Below are positions 16,184-23,801 of a stretch of 64,000 nucleotides of DNA, piece after piece. The stretch covers positions 3,472,001 to 3,536,000 of the forward strand of contig NZ_JAUSXT010000001.1 of the NCBI RefSeq assembly GCF_030816235.1, read 5' to 3'. Position 1 is the first letter of the stretch. Every line of letters begins with the position of its first letter. Below the pieces are notes generated by a model. The model saw only the letters and a program-made list of their open reading frames with translations, did no database searches and had not been told where the DNA came from. The translations under genes and the position numbers were made by a program. The stretch comes from Microbacterium sp. W4I4. GTDB lineage: Bacteria > Actinomycetota > Actinomycetes > Actinomycetales > Microbacteriaceae.

Positions 16184-17584
16184 ATGTCGGAAGCACTGTC
16201 GCCACTCCACGAGGCCGTCACGGTCCTCGATGAGGCGTGGGCGGATGCTGACTGCGCGAGCGACCTGTCACGACCGGAACTGATGGCGGCGAACGCCGCG
16301 ATCGGCGCGCTGAAACGGCGCGTCGATGCGCTGCAGGTTGCCGTGGCGGCGCGGATCGCGCACGAGTCGCGGGCGGACCTGGGCGCGGAGTCACTGGCGA
16401 AGAAAGCCGGATTCCGCAACTCCGCTCAGCTGATCGCGGCAAGCTGCGGGGTCTCAGCGGGAGAGGCGTCCCGGATCGTGAAGACCGGTGAAGCGACCGC
16501 CCCGCGCACGAACGTGGGCGGGGAGCCGATGCCGGCGAAGTACTCGGCCGTGCAGGCCGCGCTCTCTTCGGGGAGTCTGGGGGCCACGGCGGCGGGGCTG
16601 ATCGTGGCGTTCCTCGACCGCGCCCGGGTGGGTGCCCCCGCCGAGAAGGTCACCAAGACGGAGGGACTGCTCGTGGAACGGGCTGTCGGACTGAGTCTCG
16701 ATGAGGTGCGCAGGCTGATCACCCGCGCGACGGCCGTCCTGGAAGAAGACAAGCTCGAAGCGCGCGAGGAAGAACGCCGCGCAGCCCGGATTGCGACCAT
16801 GTTCGAGAAGGACGGGAACTTCCACCTCAACCTGGTCACCCCCGTCGAAGAGGGTGCGGCGATCAAGGCGGCCGTCGACGGGTACGTGACCGCCCAGTTC
16901 CAGGCTCGCAAGGCTGCTCTCGATGCCGGTGAGATCGACGAGGCGGATGCCGATCGGCGCAGCGTCGCCATGATGCGCGCCGATGCGCTCGCCGTCGTCT
17001 GTGCGCACGTCCTCGGCTGCGAGACCAAGACTCCGCTCGTCGGCGCAACCGTGATCGTGCGAGTCGATGCCGACGCGCTGGATTCCGGTGTCGGGTACGG
17101 CACGATCGACGGGGTCGATCAACCGGTCTCGATCGCCGCGGTCCGTCGGATGGCTGCAGGGACTGGAGTGATCCCCTGCGTGCTCGATGGTGCCGGAGAG
17201 ATCCTCGACTGGGGGCGCGAACGACGGCTCTTCACCCCGGCGCAGAAACTCGCCCTCGTCGAACGCGACGGCGGATGCGCGATGTGCGGACTCCCGCCCA
17301 GCATGACCAAAGCGCATCACATCCGCTGGTGGCGGCGAGATGCCGGACCCACCGACCTGTCCAACGGGATCCTGCTCTGCGAGAGCTGCCACCACCGCAT
17401 CCACGACAACGGCTGGGACATCAGAATCGACAACCCGCCCGGAACCGGTCGGCGAAGAGCGGATGGCAGACGCGGAACCGGCGTGAGCGTCAGAGCACGA
17501 GTGTGGTTCGTCCCACCGGCGAACATCGATCCGAGCCGCACGCCACGCCTCGGCGGCCGAGCACGCTACGACATCGCCGCCTGA
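16184..17584 (+). CDS. DUF222 domain protein with C-terminal HNH endonuclease
   Basis: A 466-aa member of the DUF222/13E12-type family that is multicopy in many actinobacteria. The N-terminal two-thirds is alpha-helical DUF222 (LSLDEVRRLI, LEAREEERRAARIATMF). The C-terminal HNH nuclease carries CAMCGLPPSMTKAHHIRWW and CESCHHRIHDNGW, with the two CxxC zinc pairs and catalytic HH. The biological role of the family is unknown; a selfish or DNA-processing activity is often guessed. Its start lies directly after the promoter, giving a leaderless message, and three tandem repeat units follow the stop. Confidence 0.9.
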   Translation: MSEALSPLHEAVTVLDEAWADADCASDLSRPELMAANAAIGALKRRVDALQVAVAARIAHESRADLGAESLAKKAGFRNSAQLIAASCGVSAGEASRIVKTGEATAPRTNVGGEPMPAKYSAVQAALSSGSLGATAAGLIVAFLDRARVGAPAEKVTKTEGLLVERAVGLSLDEVRRLITRATAVLEEDKLEAREEERRAARIATMFEKDGNFHLNLVTPVEEGAAIKAAVDGYVTAQFQARKAALDAGEIDEADADRRSVAMMRADALAVVCAHVLGCETKTPLVGATVIVRVDADALDSGVGYGTIDGVDQPVSIAAVRRMAAGTGVIPCVLDGAGEILDWGRERRLFTPAQKLALVERDGGCAMCGLPPSMTKAHHIRWWRRDAGPTDLSNGILLCESCHHRIHDNGWDIRIDNPPGTGRRRADGRRGTGVSVRARVWFVPPANIDPSRTPRLGGRARYDIAA

Positions 17585-17638
17585 CCCTTCGACAGGCTCA
17601 GGCCCTTCGATAGGCTCGGGCCCTTCGACAGGCTCAGG
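17585..17638. repeat. Three tandem 18-bp repeats (CCCTTCGACAGGCTCAGG)
   Basis: Units at 17585-17602, 17603-17620 and 17621-17638. The first and third are identical; the middle one reads CCCTTCGATAGGCTCGGG. A GACCC tail follows the third unit. From memory, this unit is a dispersed intergenic repeat of Microbacteriaceae and related actinobacteria. It lies directly after the DUF222/HNH stop. Confidence 0.85.
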
Positions 17639-17690
17639 GACCCAGGGAGTCCCGGTGGCTCAGGGCCCCAACGCGGCCGCGCATCGTCGG

Positions 17691-17696
17691 TAGGCT
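17691..17696 (+). promoter_or_regulatory. -10 element TAGGCT, leaderless moaB promoter
   Basis: TAGGCT ends 6 nt before the ATG at 17703, so the moaB-moaE message is predicted to be leaderless. Confidence 0.65.
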
Positions 17697-17702
17697 GAGG
17701 GC

Positions 17703-18182
17703 ATGTCGCTGGCAGCCGCCGTCATCACCGTCTCCGACCGCTCTGCCCGCGGAGAACGTGCGGACGCGTCCGGTCCGATCGCCGTCGCCGCCCTCCGGGC
17801 AGCCGGCTTCGACTGCGACGACGCGGCCATCATCCCCGACGGCGCCGACTCCGTCGAGACGGCACTGCGCGAGACGCTGCGGCGCGGCATCCGCCTCATC
17901 ATCACCACCGGTGGCACCGGCATCTCGCCCCGCGACCGCACCCCCGAGGGCACCGCACCCGTCCTCACCCAGCAGCTTCCCGGCATCGCCGAAGAGCTGC
18001 GCCGCCGTGCCACCGCCGAGAAACCAGGCGGCATGCTCTCCCGCGGACTCTCCGGCATCGCCGGCGCCGCGCTCATCGTGAACCTGCCCGGATCCACGGC
18101 CGCCGTCGAATCCGGCATGCGGCTCGTGCTCGAGGTCGCGCACCACGCGCTCGGGCAGCTTGAAGGGGAAGACCACCGATGA
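17703..18182 (+). CDS. moaB: Molybdenum cofactor biosynthesis protein MoaB/Mog
   Basis: A 159-aa MogA/MoaB-fold protein that adenylates molybdopterin before molybdate insertion. The conserved ITTGGTGISPRDRTPEGT segment (about residues 65-82) binds the cofactor, and a second signature is LPGSTAAVESGM. It is coupled to moaE through an ATGA overlap. It could carry the Mog role (MPT adenylylation) because no other such gene is in the window. Confidence 0.9.
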   Translation: MSLAAAVITVSDRSARGERADASGPIAVAALRAAGFDCDDAAIIPDGADSVETALRETLRRGIRLIITTGGTGISPRDRTPEGTAPVLTQQLPGIAEELRRRATAEKPGGMLSRGLSGIAGAALIVNLPGSTAAVESGMRLVLEVAHHALGQLEGEDHR

Positions 18183-18604
18183 CCATCCGAATCGCGCAGA
18201 TCACCACCGAGCCGCTCGACGTCGAGGCTCATCGCGCCGCCGTCGACGATCCTCGCATGGGCGCCGAGATCACCTTCGTCGGGCGTGTGCGCGACAACGA
18301 TGAAGACGCAGCCACCCCCGTCGTCGCGCTGGAGTACAGTGCCCACCCCGACGCCGAGACGACGCTGCGCACACTCGCCGCCCAGGCCATCGGCGACTCG
18401 GACGCACTCGTCGCCGCCAGCCACCGCATCGGCAGGCTGGAGGTCGGTGACGCCGCCGTCATCGTGTCGGTCTCCTCCGGTCACCGCGACGTCGCCTACG
18501 AGGTCTCCCGCGAGCTCATCGAGGCCATCAAGCACAGCCTGCCCGTCTGGAAGCGGCAGATCGAATCCGACGGCGCCACCGTCTGGAAGGGCCTCGGCGG
18601 CTAG
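18179..18604 (+). CDS. moaE: Molybdopterin synthase catalytic subunit MoaE
   Basis: The 141-aa large subunit of MPT synthase, which transfers sulfur from MoaD thiocarboxylate onto precursor Z (cPMP). Typical segments are GAEITFVGRVRDND, VALEYSAHP and the lysine-containing PVWKRQ...VWKG near the C-terminus. It overlaps moaB by 4 bp. Its partner moaD lies on the opposite strand about 90 bp away, across an inverted repeat. Confidence 0.93.
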   Translation: MTIRIAQITTEPLDVEAHRAAVDDPRMGAEITFVGRVRDNDEDAATPVVALEYSAHPDAETTLRTLAAQAIGDSDALVAASHRIGRLEVGDAAVIVSVSSGHRDVAYEVSRELIEAIKHSLPVWKRQIESDGATVWKGLGG

Positions 18605-18610
18605 CTGAAC

Positions 18611-18678
18611 GCCCGTCTATTTGTGCCTAACGCACGGATTCGAGTCCGAAATGGTGCGTTAGGCACAAATAGACGGGC
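18611..18678. repeat. Perfect 25-bp inverted repeat (GTCTAT-type family)
   Basis: Arms at 18611-18635 and 18654-18678 are perfectly complementary and begin GCCCGTCTATTTGTGCC. The 18-nt loop holds a smaller palindrome (GGATTCGAGTCC). It sits between the convergent moaE and moaD genes, has no T-tract, and may work as a bidirectional terminator. It shares its ends with the elements at 7163 and 45978. Confidence 0.8.
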
Positions 18679-18691
18679 TTTGAGGGGGAGC

Positions 18692-18925
18692 TCAGCCGCC
18701 GGCGAACGGGGGCAGCACGTCGACGACGGTGTCGCCGCTCAGCGGCCAGCTGTCGTCGACGCGCGCACCGTCGACCAGCACCGAGCACCGCGGCAGGATC
18801 TCCGCCAGCGCGGGGTGATCATCGCGCAGGCCCGCCGTCAGCGCGGCGAGCGTCGCCGCATCCACCGTCAGCTGCGCGCTGCCCACGGCCTCCTCGGCCG
18901 CGGCGAAGAATCGCACCTGAGCCAC
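18692..18925 (-). CDS. moaD: Molybdopterin synthase sulfur carrier MoaD
   Basis: A 77-aa ubiquitin-fold sulfur carrier of the MoaD/ThiS family. It starts with GTG, has the RFFAAAEEAVG opening strand and ends in the essential double glycine (PPFAGG). The terminal Gly is adenylated by MoeB and then thiocarboxylated. It is the last gene of a six-gene minus-strand operon and begins one base after the stop of the DUF6457 gene. Confidence 0.92.
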   Translation of the reverse strand: MAQVRFFAAAEEAVGSAQLTVDAATLAALTAGLRDDHPALAEILPRCSVLVDGARVDDSWPLSGDTVVDVLPPFAGG

Positions 18926-18926
18926 G

Positions 18927-19187
18927 TCAGCCCTGCCAATCGCCGGCGAGCTTCACGACATCGGCGACCGCGGCCCGGACGTCCTCCGGCGAACCGCCGC
19001 GGCGTCCGGCGACGAGACCGGCGACGAACGCGCTGAACGGAGCAGCCGGGCGCGCGACGCCGTTGGCGACATCCTTCGCGAGATCCAGGATGAGCGAGAT
19101 CGGCACATCCTCGGGGTTCAGATCGAAGTGCTCCCGCAGGGCATCAGCCCACTGATCCAGAGCCTCGGGTGGCAGATGCTCGCTCAT
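18927..19187 (-). CDS. DUF6457-like small protein in the molybdenum operon
   Basis: An 86-aa, acidic, helix-rich protein (MSEHLPPEALDQWADALREH...) with no catalytic motif that I recognise. I recall similar proteins annotated as DUF6457 beside molybdenum cofactor guanylyltransferases in actinobacteria. Its ATG overlaps the mobA stop (ATGA) and its stop is one base from moaD, so it is embedded in the pathway operon. A helper or regulatory role in cofactor assembly is inferred only from position. Confidence 0.75.
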   Translation of the reverse strand: MSEHLPPEALDQWADALREHFDLNPEDVPISLILDLAKDVANGVARPAAPFSAFVAGLVAGRRGGSPEDVRAAVADVVKLAGDWQG

Positions 19188-19777
19188 GGATGCTCCTTCG
19201 TCGACTCTTCGTAATCCTCCCACGTATCCACATCCCGGGCACTGGAACCGGGATCGGGAAGCGCCACGACGGCGAGTCCCGAGAGCAGCGCGCGCACCGG
19301 CAGGTCGCGGCCACCGTCTGGCAGGGATGCCGCGGCATCCGCCAGCGCCGCCGTGCGATACACGCCCGTCAGCCACTGCATCCGCCCGTCGGCATCGGCC
19401 AGGCAGCTGCCATCCCGACCCCGGATGCCCGCCACGAGCGCAGCGACCGCGGCATCCGGTCGGGGCAGGTCGCAGGCCAGCAGGAACGTCCACTCCGCGG
19501 CATCCGCGCCCAGTGCCGCCAGCGCGGTCACGACCGCGGCAGCAGGACCCGAGAACGGCGGATCCTCGCGCACCCAGCGCACATCGCGAGCGGATGCCGA
19601 CTCCGGCCCCACCACGATCACCGGATCCGCATCCATCGACGCCACCGCGGCGATCGCCCGATCGCGCATGCTGACGCCGTGCACCGGCAGGCCCGGCTTG
19701 TCGATGCCGCCCATCCGAGAGGCGCGGCCGCCGGCGAGCAGGATCGCGCCGAAGCGCGGCGCCGGGGCAGTCGTCAT
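19184..19777 (-). CDS. mobA: Molybdenum cofactor guanylyltransferase MobA
   Basis: A 197-aa nucleotidyltransferase that attaches GMP to molybdopterin, giving the (bis-)MGD form needed by DMSO-reductase-family enzymes such as the formate dehydrogenase nearby. ILLAGGRASRMGGIDKPGL is the N-terminal GTP-binding signature, and LLACDLPRPD carries the metal-binding Asp. It is coupled by ATGA overlaps to moaC upstream and to the DUF6457 gene downstream. Confidence 0.92.
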   Translation of the reverse strand: MTTAPAPRFGAILLAGGRASRMGGIDKPGLPVHGVSMRDRAIAAVASMDADPVIVVGPESASARDVRWVREDPPFSGPAAAVVTALAALGADAAEWTFLLACDLPRPDAAVAALVAGIRGRDGSCLADADGRMQWLTGVYRTAALADAAASLPDGGRDLPVRALLSGLAVVALPDPGSSARDVDTWEDYEESTKEHP

Positions 19778-20259
19778 GACTGCGCGGGCTCGCCCGGACG
19801 GTGCCAGTCGCCGGACTTGCCTCCGGTCTTCGCGACGATGCGCACGTTCGCGATCGACGTGCCCTTGTCCAGGCCCTTCACCATGTCGACCACCGTGAGG
19901 GCGGCGACCGACACGGCCGTCAGCGCCTCCATCTCCACACCGGTGCGGTCGGCGGTGCGCACGGTCGCCTCCAGCTCCACGCCGTCGTCGACGATCTGCA
20001 GGTCGACCACCGCACCGTGCACGCCGATCACGTGCGCGAGCGGCAGCAGCTCGGGGGTGCGCTTCGCACCGGCGATGCCCGCGATCCGTGCGACCGCCAG
20101 CACATCGCCCTTCGGCACGGTGTCGTCCCGCAGCGCCGCCACCACGTGCGGAGCGCAGTGCACGAACCCGCGCGCGGTCGCTGAACGCACGGTCGGCTGC
20201 TTCTCGGTGACGTCGACCATGCGGGCGTGGCCCGCAGCATCCAGGTGTGTGAAGGTCAT
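19774..20259 (-). CDS. moaC: Cyclic pyranopterin monophosphate synthase MoaC
   Basis: A 161-aa enzyme that converts the MoaA product into cPMP. Hallmarks are THLDAAGHARMVDVTEK at the N-terminus, LPLAHVIGVHGAV, VEMEALTAVSVAALTVVDM, and KGLDKGTSI with the active-site lysines. The ATG at 20259 overlaps the moeA stop, and the stop overlaps the mobA start. Confidence 0.95.
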   Translation of the reverse strand: MTFTHLDAAGHARMVDVTEKQPTVRSATARGFVHCAPHVVAALRDDTVPKGDVLAVARIAGIAGAKRTPELLPLAHVIGVHGAVVDLQIVDDGVELEATVRTADRTGVEMEALTAVSVAALTVVDMVKGLDKGTSIANVRIVAKTGGKSGDWHRPGEPAQS

Positions 20260-21452
20260 GGCACCAGCATGACATCGACGACGTCGCCGACCTCGACGGT
20301 GTCGACGTCGGCCGGCACGATCGCGTACGCCTCGGCCCGGCCCAGGCTCGCCGCCAGGTGCGAGCCGCCGGAGGATGCCGGGCGCACCCCGTCGCGCGTC
20401 ACCAGCACCGGCCGGTACTGCCGCCGCTCCGGCGGTGTGCGCCACGCCTCGATCACCGGCAGCCGCACCACCAGACGATCCAGATCCGCGGAGCCCTGCA
20501 TGGCCCGCAGCGCGGGACGCACGAACACCTCGAAAGACACGGCCACGCTCACCGGGTTGCCGGGCAGGCCGAACAGCAGCGGCGTGCCGTCGCCGAAGCC
20601 CTGCGGTTTGCCGGGCTGCATGGCCACCTTGTCGAACTGCATCCTGGCGACGTTCTTGACCACCTCGTAAGCGCCCTCGCTGACGCCGCCGGAGGTGATC
20701 ACGACATCCGCCCCGAGGGCCGTGGCATCCGCCAGCGCGGCCCGCAGGCCGTCGCCGTCGTCGGTCACCGACATCGTCAGCACCACCTCGGCACCGTTCT
20801 CGCGGCAGAGCCCCTCCAGCAGCACGCTGTTGGACTCCGGGATCTGCCCGCGCTCCAGCGGCGCACCCGGCGGGCGCAGCTCGTCGCCGGTGGAGATCAC
20901 GGCCACCCGCGGCATCCGCGAGACGACCACGTCCTGCACCCCCGCGGCGGCTGCCGCGGCCAGCTGCCGACCGCCGAGCTCGATGCCCGCGGGCAGGATC
21001 TCATCGCCCACCCGGTGCTCTTCGCCCTGCGGGCGGATATGCGCTCCCGTGGCCCGAGGCGAGACCAGCACCCGGATGCCGCCGAGCGAATCCGCGAGAC
21101 CTCCGGCGGTGTCCTCGAACGGCACGATGGCATCGGCATCGCGGGGGAGCGGGGCGCCGGTCATGATGCGCACCGCCTGCCCGGGTCCGAAGGCCGGATC
21201 GGCCGCACTGCCGGCCGGGATGTCGGCGACCACCTCGAGCGGCACCGGGTTGTCGGCCGACGCGCCCGCGACATCGGCGAAGCGCACGGCGAAGCCGTCC
21301 ATGGCCGAGTTGTCGAACAGCGGAAGATCCACGGCAGAGTGCACCGGCTCGCGCAGGATGCGCCCGAGAGCCGCGACCAGCGGAACCCGCGTCGCCTCCA
21401 GCGTCGGCACCGCCGCGAGGACGCGATCGCGATGCTCTTCGACGGTGATCAT
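20256..21452 (-). CDS. moeA: Molybdopterin molybdenumtransferase MoeA
   Basis: A 398-aa protein that inserts molybdate into adenylated molybdopterin. MoeA signatures are FDNSAMDGFAVRFAD near residue 47, RIMTGAPLPRDADAIVPFED, VISTGDELRPPG, ITSGGVSEG and the LFGLPGNPVSVAVSFEVFVRP segment. The ATG start overlaps the moeB stop (ATGA). Domain IV at the C-terminus appears complete. Confidence 0.95.
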   Translation of the reverse strand: MITVEEHRDRVLAAVPTLEATRVPLVAALGRILREPVHSAVDLPLFDNSAMDGFAVRFADVAGASADNPVPLEVVADIPAGSAADPAFGPGQAVRIMTGAPLPRDADAIVPFEDTAGGLADSLGGIRVLVSPRATGAHIRPQGEEHRVGDEILPAGIELGGRQLAAAAAAGVQDVVVSRMPRVAVISTGDELRPPGAPLERGQIPESNSVLLEGLCRENGAEVVLTMSVTDDGDGLRAALADATALGADVVITSGGVSEGAYEVVKNVARMQFDKVAMQPGKPQGFGDGTPLLFGLPGNPVSVAVSFEVFVRPALRAMQGSADLDRLVVRLPVIEAWRTPPERRQYRPVLVTRDGVRPASSGGSHLAASLGRAEAYAIVPADVDTVEVGDVVDVMLVP

Positions 21453-22543
21453 GCCGGCTGCCTCCTGCTGTTGTACCCGTCCATGCCGCCGCGCAGCACC
21501 ACGGCGTCGACGCCGGCGCCCCGCAGCGCCTGGGCCGCCCGGCGGGCGCGCATGCCCACCTGGCAGACCACGACGACTTCGCTGCCCGCCAGCTCCGCCG
21601 CGACCGTGTCGACATCGCCGAGCAGGGATGCCAGCGGCAGGTGCCTGGCGCCCGGCAGCATCCCGGTCGCGACCTCGTCGGCCTCCCGCACGTCGATCAC
21701 GACCGTGCCGTCGGCGGGGTCGTCGACGGCGGGAATCGTTTGGGGAGCGGCAGGGGAAGCGGGCGGGGATGCCGGAGCTGTAGTGCGCGCCGCCCGCAGC
21801 GGCACTTCGCGCACGGTGCCGGCGAGCACGTCGATCATCGCGATCCGGCCCAGCAGCGGCCGCCCGATGCCGGTGATCAGCTTGAGCGCCTCGGCGGCCA
21901 TCATGGAACCCGCCTGCAGGCACATCGGGCCGAACACGCCCACGGCCGAGCACGCCGGAGCCTCGCTGCCCGGCGGGTACAGGTCGTGCAGCCGCACGGC
22001 ATCCGCCCCTTCCGGCGGAGCCGACCAGAACACCGTCACCAGCCCCGCGAACTCCTGCACCGACCCCCACACCAGCGGGATCGCGAGCCGTTCGCAGGCC
22101 CCCGCGATCACCTCGCGACTCTCGAACGAGTCCGTGCCGTCGAGCACCAGGTCGACGCCCGAGATCAGTTCGGCGGCGTTGTCGAGAGTGAGGCGGGTGC
22201 CGACCACCCGCACCTCGGTCTCGGACAGATCGGACGCCACGCGCACGACGCTGTCGGTCTTGGGCCTGCCCACGTCCTGCAGACGGTGGATCACCTGACG
22301 CTGCAGGTTGGACAGCTCGATGTCGTCGTCGTCGAACACGACGATGCGGCCGATGCCGGCGGCGGCCAGGGCCAGCACGACGGGTGCCCCGAGACCACCG
22401 GCGCCGATCACGCCCACGCTCGCCGCGGCGATGCGCCGCTGTCCCTCGGATCCCAGCCCCGCCAGACGCTGATGCCTGGCCGTGCGCAGGTGCTCTCGGC
22501 TGCTGAGCGCGTCAAGGGGTTCGACCAGCGGGGGGAGGGACAT
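21449..22543 (-). CDS. moeB: MoaD adenylyltransferase MoeB with C-terminal rhodanese domain
   Basis: About 364 aa. The ThiF/E1-like domain has SVGVIGAGGLGAPVVL (ATP-binding), DDDDIELSNLQRQVIH and DGTDSF. The C-terminal rhodanese domain has the active Cys in VVVCQVGMRARRAA. It activates the MoaD C-terminus and probably supplies sulfur, as in the MoeZ type. I do not see the two classic CxxC zinc pairs in the E1 domain. The ATG at 22543 was preferred over the GTG at 22549 because TAATCT lies exactly 6 nt before it. It is the first gene of the operon. Confidence 0.9.
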   Translation of the reverse strand: MSLPPLVEPLDALSSREHLRTARHQRLAGLGSEGQRRIAAASVGVIGAGGLGAPVVLALAAAGIGRIVVFDDDDIELSNLQRQVIHRLQDVGRPKTDSVVRVASDLSETEVRVVGTRLTLDNAAELISGVDLVLDGTDSFESREVIAGACERLAIPLVWGSVQEFAGLVTVFWSAPPEGADAVRLHDLYPPGSEAPACSAVGVFGPMCLQAGSMMAAEALKLITGIGRPLLGRIAMIDVLAGTVREVPLRAARTTAPASPPASPAAPQTIPAVDDPADGTVVIDVREADEVATGMLPGARHLPLASLLGDVDTVAAELAGSEVVVVCQVGMRARRAAQALRGAGVDAVVLRGGMDGYNSRRQPA

Positions 22544-22549
22544 ACCCAC

Positions 22550-22555
22550 AGATTA
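22550..22555 (-). promoter_or_regulatory. -10 element TAATCT, leaderless moeB operon promoter
   Basis: On the minus strand TAATCT is followed after 6 nt (GTGGGT) by the moeB ATG. It drives moeB-moeA-moaC-mobA-DUF6457-moaD. Confidence 0.6.
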
Positions 22556-22579
22556 GCTCGCTGCGGATTGCCGAAGGCG

Positions 22580-22593
22580 TCCGCACTTGCGGA
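22580..22593. promoter_or_regulatory. Candidate operator TCCGCACTTGCGGA
   Basis: A perfect palindrome (TCCGCA, 2 nt, TGCGGA) in the divergent promoter region between moeB and the HTH-TOBE gene, just upstream of the expected moeB -35. A further TGCGGA half-site is at 22562-22567. It is a likely binding site for the adjacent HTH-TOBE regulator. Confidence 0.5.
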
Positions 22594-22610
22594 GAAAATC
22601 GCTGAATACG

Positions 22611-22624
22611 TCCGCATCGGCGGT
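22611..22624. promoter_or_regulatory. Second candidate operator (TCCGCATCGGCGGT)
   Basis: A degenerate copy of the palindrome at 22580, 31 bp away (about three helical turns). It lies between the expected -35 and the -10 of the HTH-TOBE gene, a good place for autorepression. Confidence 0.4.
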
Positions 22625-22626
22625 GA

Positions 22627-22632
22627 TAGTGT
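22627..22632 (+). promoter_or_regulatory. -10 element TAGTGT, leaderless promoter of the mod operon
   Basis: TAGTGT ends 6 nt before the ATG of the HTH-TOBE gene at 22639. Confidence 0.55.
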
Positions 22633-22638
22633 GCGAGC

Positions 22639-23034
22639 ATGTCCGCGAGCTACAAGATCGCCCAGGCCGCCGACCTGCTCGGCGTCAGCGACGACACCGT
22701 CCGCAGGTGGGTCGAGCGCGGAGTGCTGCCGGTGACGGATGCCACGCCCGCCGAGATCCCCGGTGAGGCACTCGCCCAGCAGGCGATCGCCCTCGCGAGA
22801 TCGAGCGGAGACGCGAGTGGGGTGCGCTCCAGCGCACGTAACCGCTTCACCGGACTGGTCACCAACGTCGTCATCGACACCGTCGCAGCCCAGGTCGAGA
22901 TCCAGGCCGGCCCGCACCGGATCGTGTCGCTCATGACGGCCGAAGCCGTGCGCGAGCTCGGCTTGGAGGTCGGGTCGCTCGCCGTCGCCGTCGTCAAGGC
23001 GACGACGGTCATCGTCGAAGCCCCGAGGAGCTGA
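22639..23034 (+). CDS. HTH-TOBE molybdate-responsive regulator (ModE-like)
   Basis: A 131-aa two-domain protein. The N-terminal MerR/excisionase-type helix-turn-helix is KIAQAADLLGVSDDTVRRWVERG (residues 6-28). The C-terminal TOBE/Mop domain (about 68-131, NRFTGLVTNVVIDTVAAQVEI and VVKATTVIVEAP) is the fold that binds molybdate or tungstate. It probably senses molybdate and controls itself, modABC and the divergent cofactor operon. Its stop overlaps the modA start (TGATG). Confidence 0.85.
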   Translation: MSASYKIAQAADLLGVSDDTVRRWVERGVLPVTDATPAEIPGEALAQQAIALARSSGDASGVRSSARNRFTGLVTNVVIDTVAAQVEIQAGPHRIVSLMTAEAVRELGLEVGSLAVAVVKATTVIVEAPRS

Positions 23035-23801
23035 TGCGCCGACTTCCCGCCATCGCCGCCGTGGCCGCCCTCGCACTGCTGCTGGGAGGCTGCACCACCG
23101 CGCAGCCGAGGCCGTCCGCCGACTCGGACGCCATCTCCGGCGACCTGGCCGTCTCCGCCGCCGCGTCGCTCCAGGGCGCGTTCGACGCGGCCATCACCGA
23201 GTTCACCACCGCGCATCCCGAGGTGCACGTCGTCGTGAACTACGACGGCTCCAGCACGCTCGCCACCCAGATCGACAACGGCGCGCGGGTCGACGTGTTC
23301 GCGTCGGCCGACCAGGCGAACATGGCCAGGGTCACGGATGCCGGCCTCGCTGCCGCCCCGGCGATCTTCGCCGGCAACACGCTCGTCGTCGTGGTGCCGA
23401 GGGGGAGTTCCGCCGACGTCCGTACGCTGGCAGACCTCGCGAAGCCGGGCGTCAAGACCGTGCTGTGCGCGCCGGAGGTGCCCTGCGGCGCCGCGTCGAA
23501 GAGGCTCCTCGACAATGCAGGCATCGACGTCACCCCGGTCAGTCAGGAGCAGAACGTCACCGCCGTGCTCACCAAGGTGCGTGGCGACGAGGCCGATGCG
23601 GGCCTCGTGTACAGGACGGATGCCGAGACGGCAGACGTCGAGTCCTTCGCCCCGGAGGGCGCGGACCGGGTCGTGAACTCCTACCCGATAGCCGTGCTCG
23701 CCGACGCGCCCAACCCCACGGCGGCGAATGCCTTCGTGGCGTTCATCCGGGGCGACGCCGGGCAGCGCGTCCTGGCATCGCTCGGATTCGAGGCGCCGTG
23801 A
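23034..23801 (+). CDS. modA: Molybdate ABC transporter substrate-binding lipoprotein ModA
   Basis: 255 aa. The signal peptide ends in the lipobox LLLGGC (Cys near residue 21), so the protein is a membrane-anchored lipoprotein. Binding-protein features are LAVSAAASLQGAF, VVVNYDGSSTLATQI and DVFASADQANM, all characteristic of ModA. It binds molybdate (perhaps tungstate) and delivers it to ModB. It overlaps its neighbours on both sides. Confidence 0.93.
   Translation: MRRLPAIAAVAALALLLGGCTTAQPRPSADSDAISGDLAVSAAASLQGAFDAAITEFTTAHPEVHVVVNYDGSSTLATQIDNGARVDVFASADQANMARVTDAGLAAAPAIFAGNTLVVVVPRGSSADVRTLADLAKPGVKTVLCAPEVPCGAASKRLLDNAGIDVTPVSQEQNVTAVLTKVRGDEADAGLVYRTDAETADVESFAPEGADRVVNSYPIAVLADAPNPTAANAFVAFIRGDAGQRVLASLGFEAP

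Noticed and set aside
17585..17638. A CRISPR array
   Set aside because: The three 18-bp units are directly adjacent with no spacers; they are a tandem dispersed repeat.
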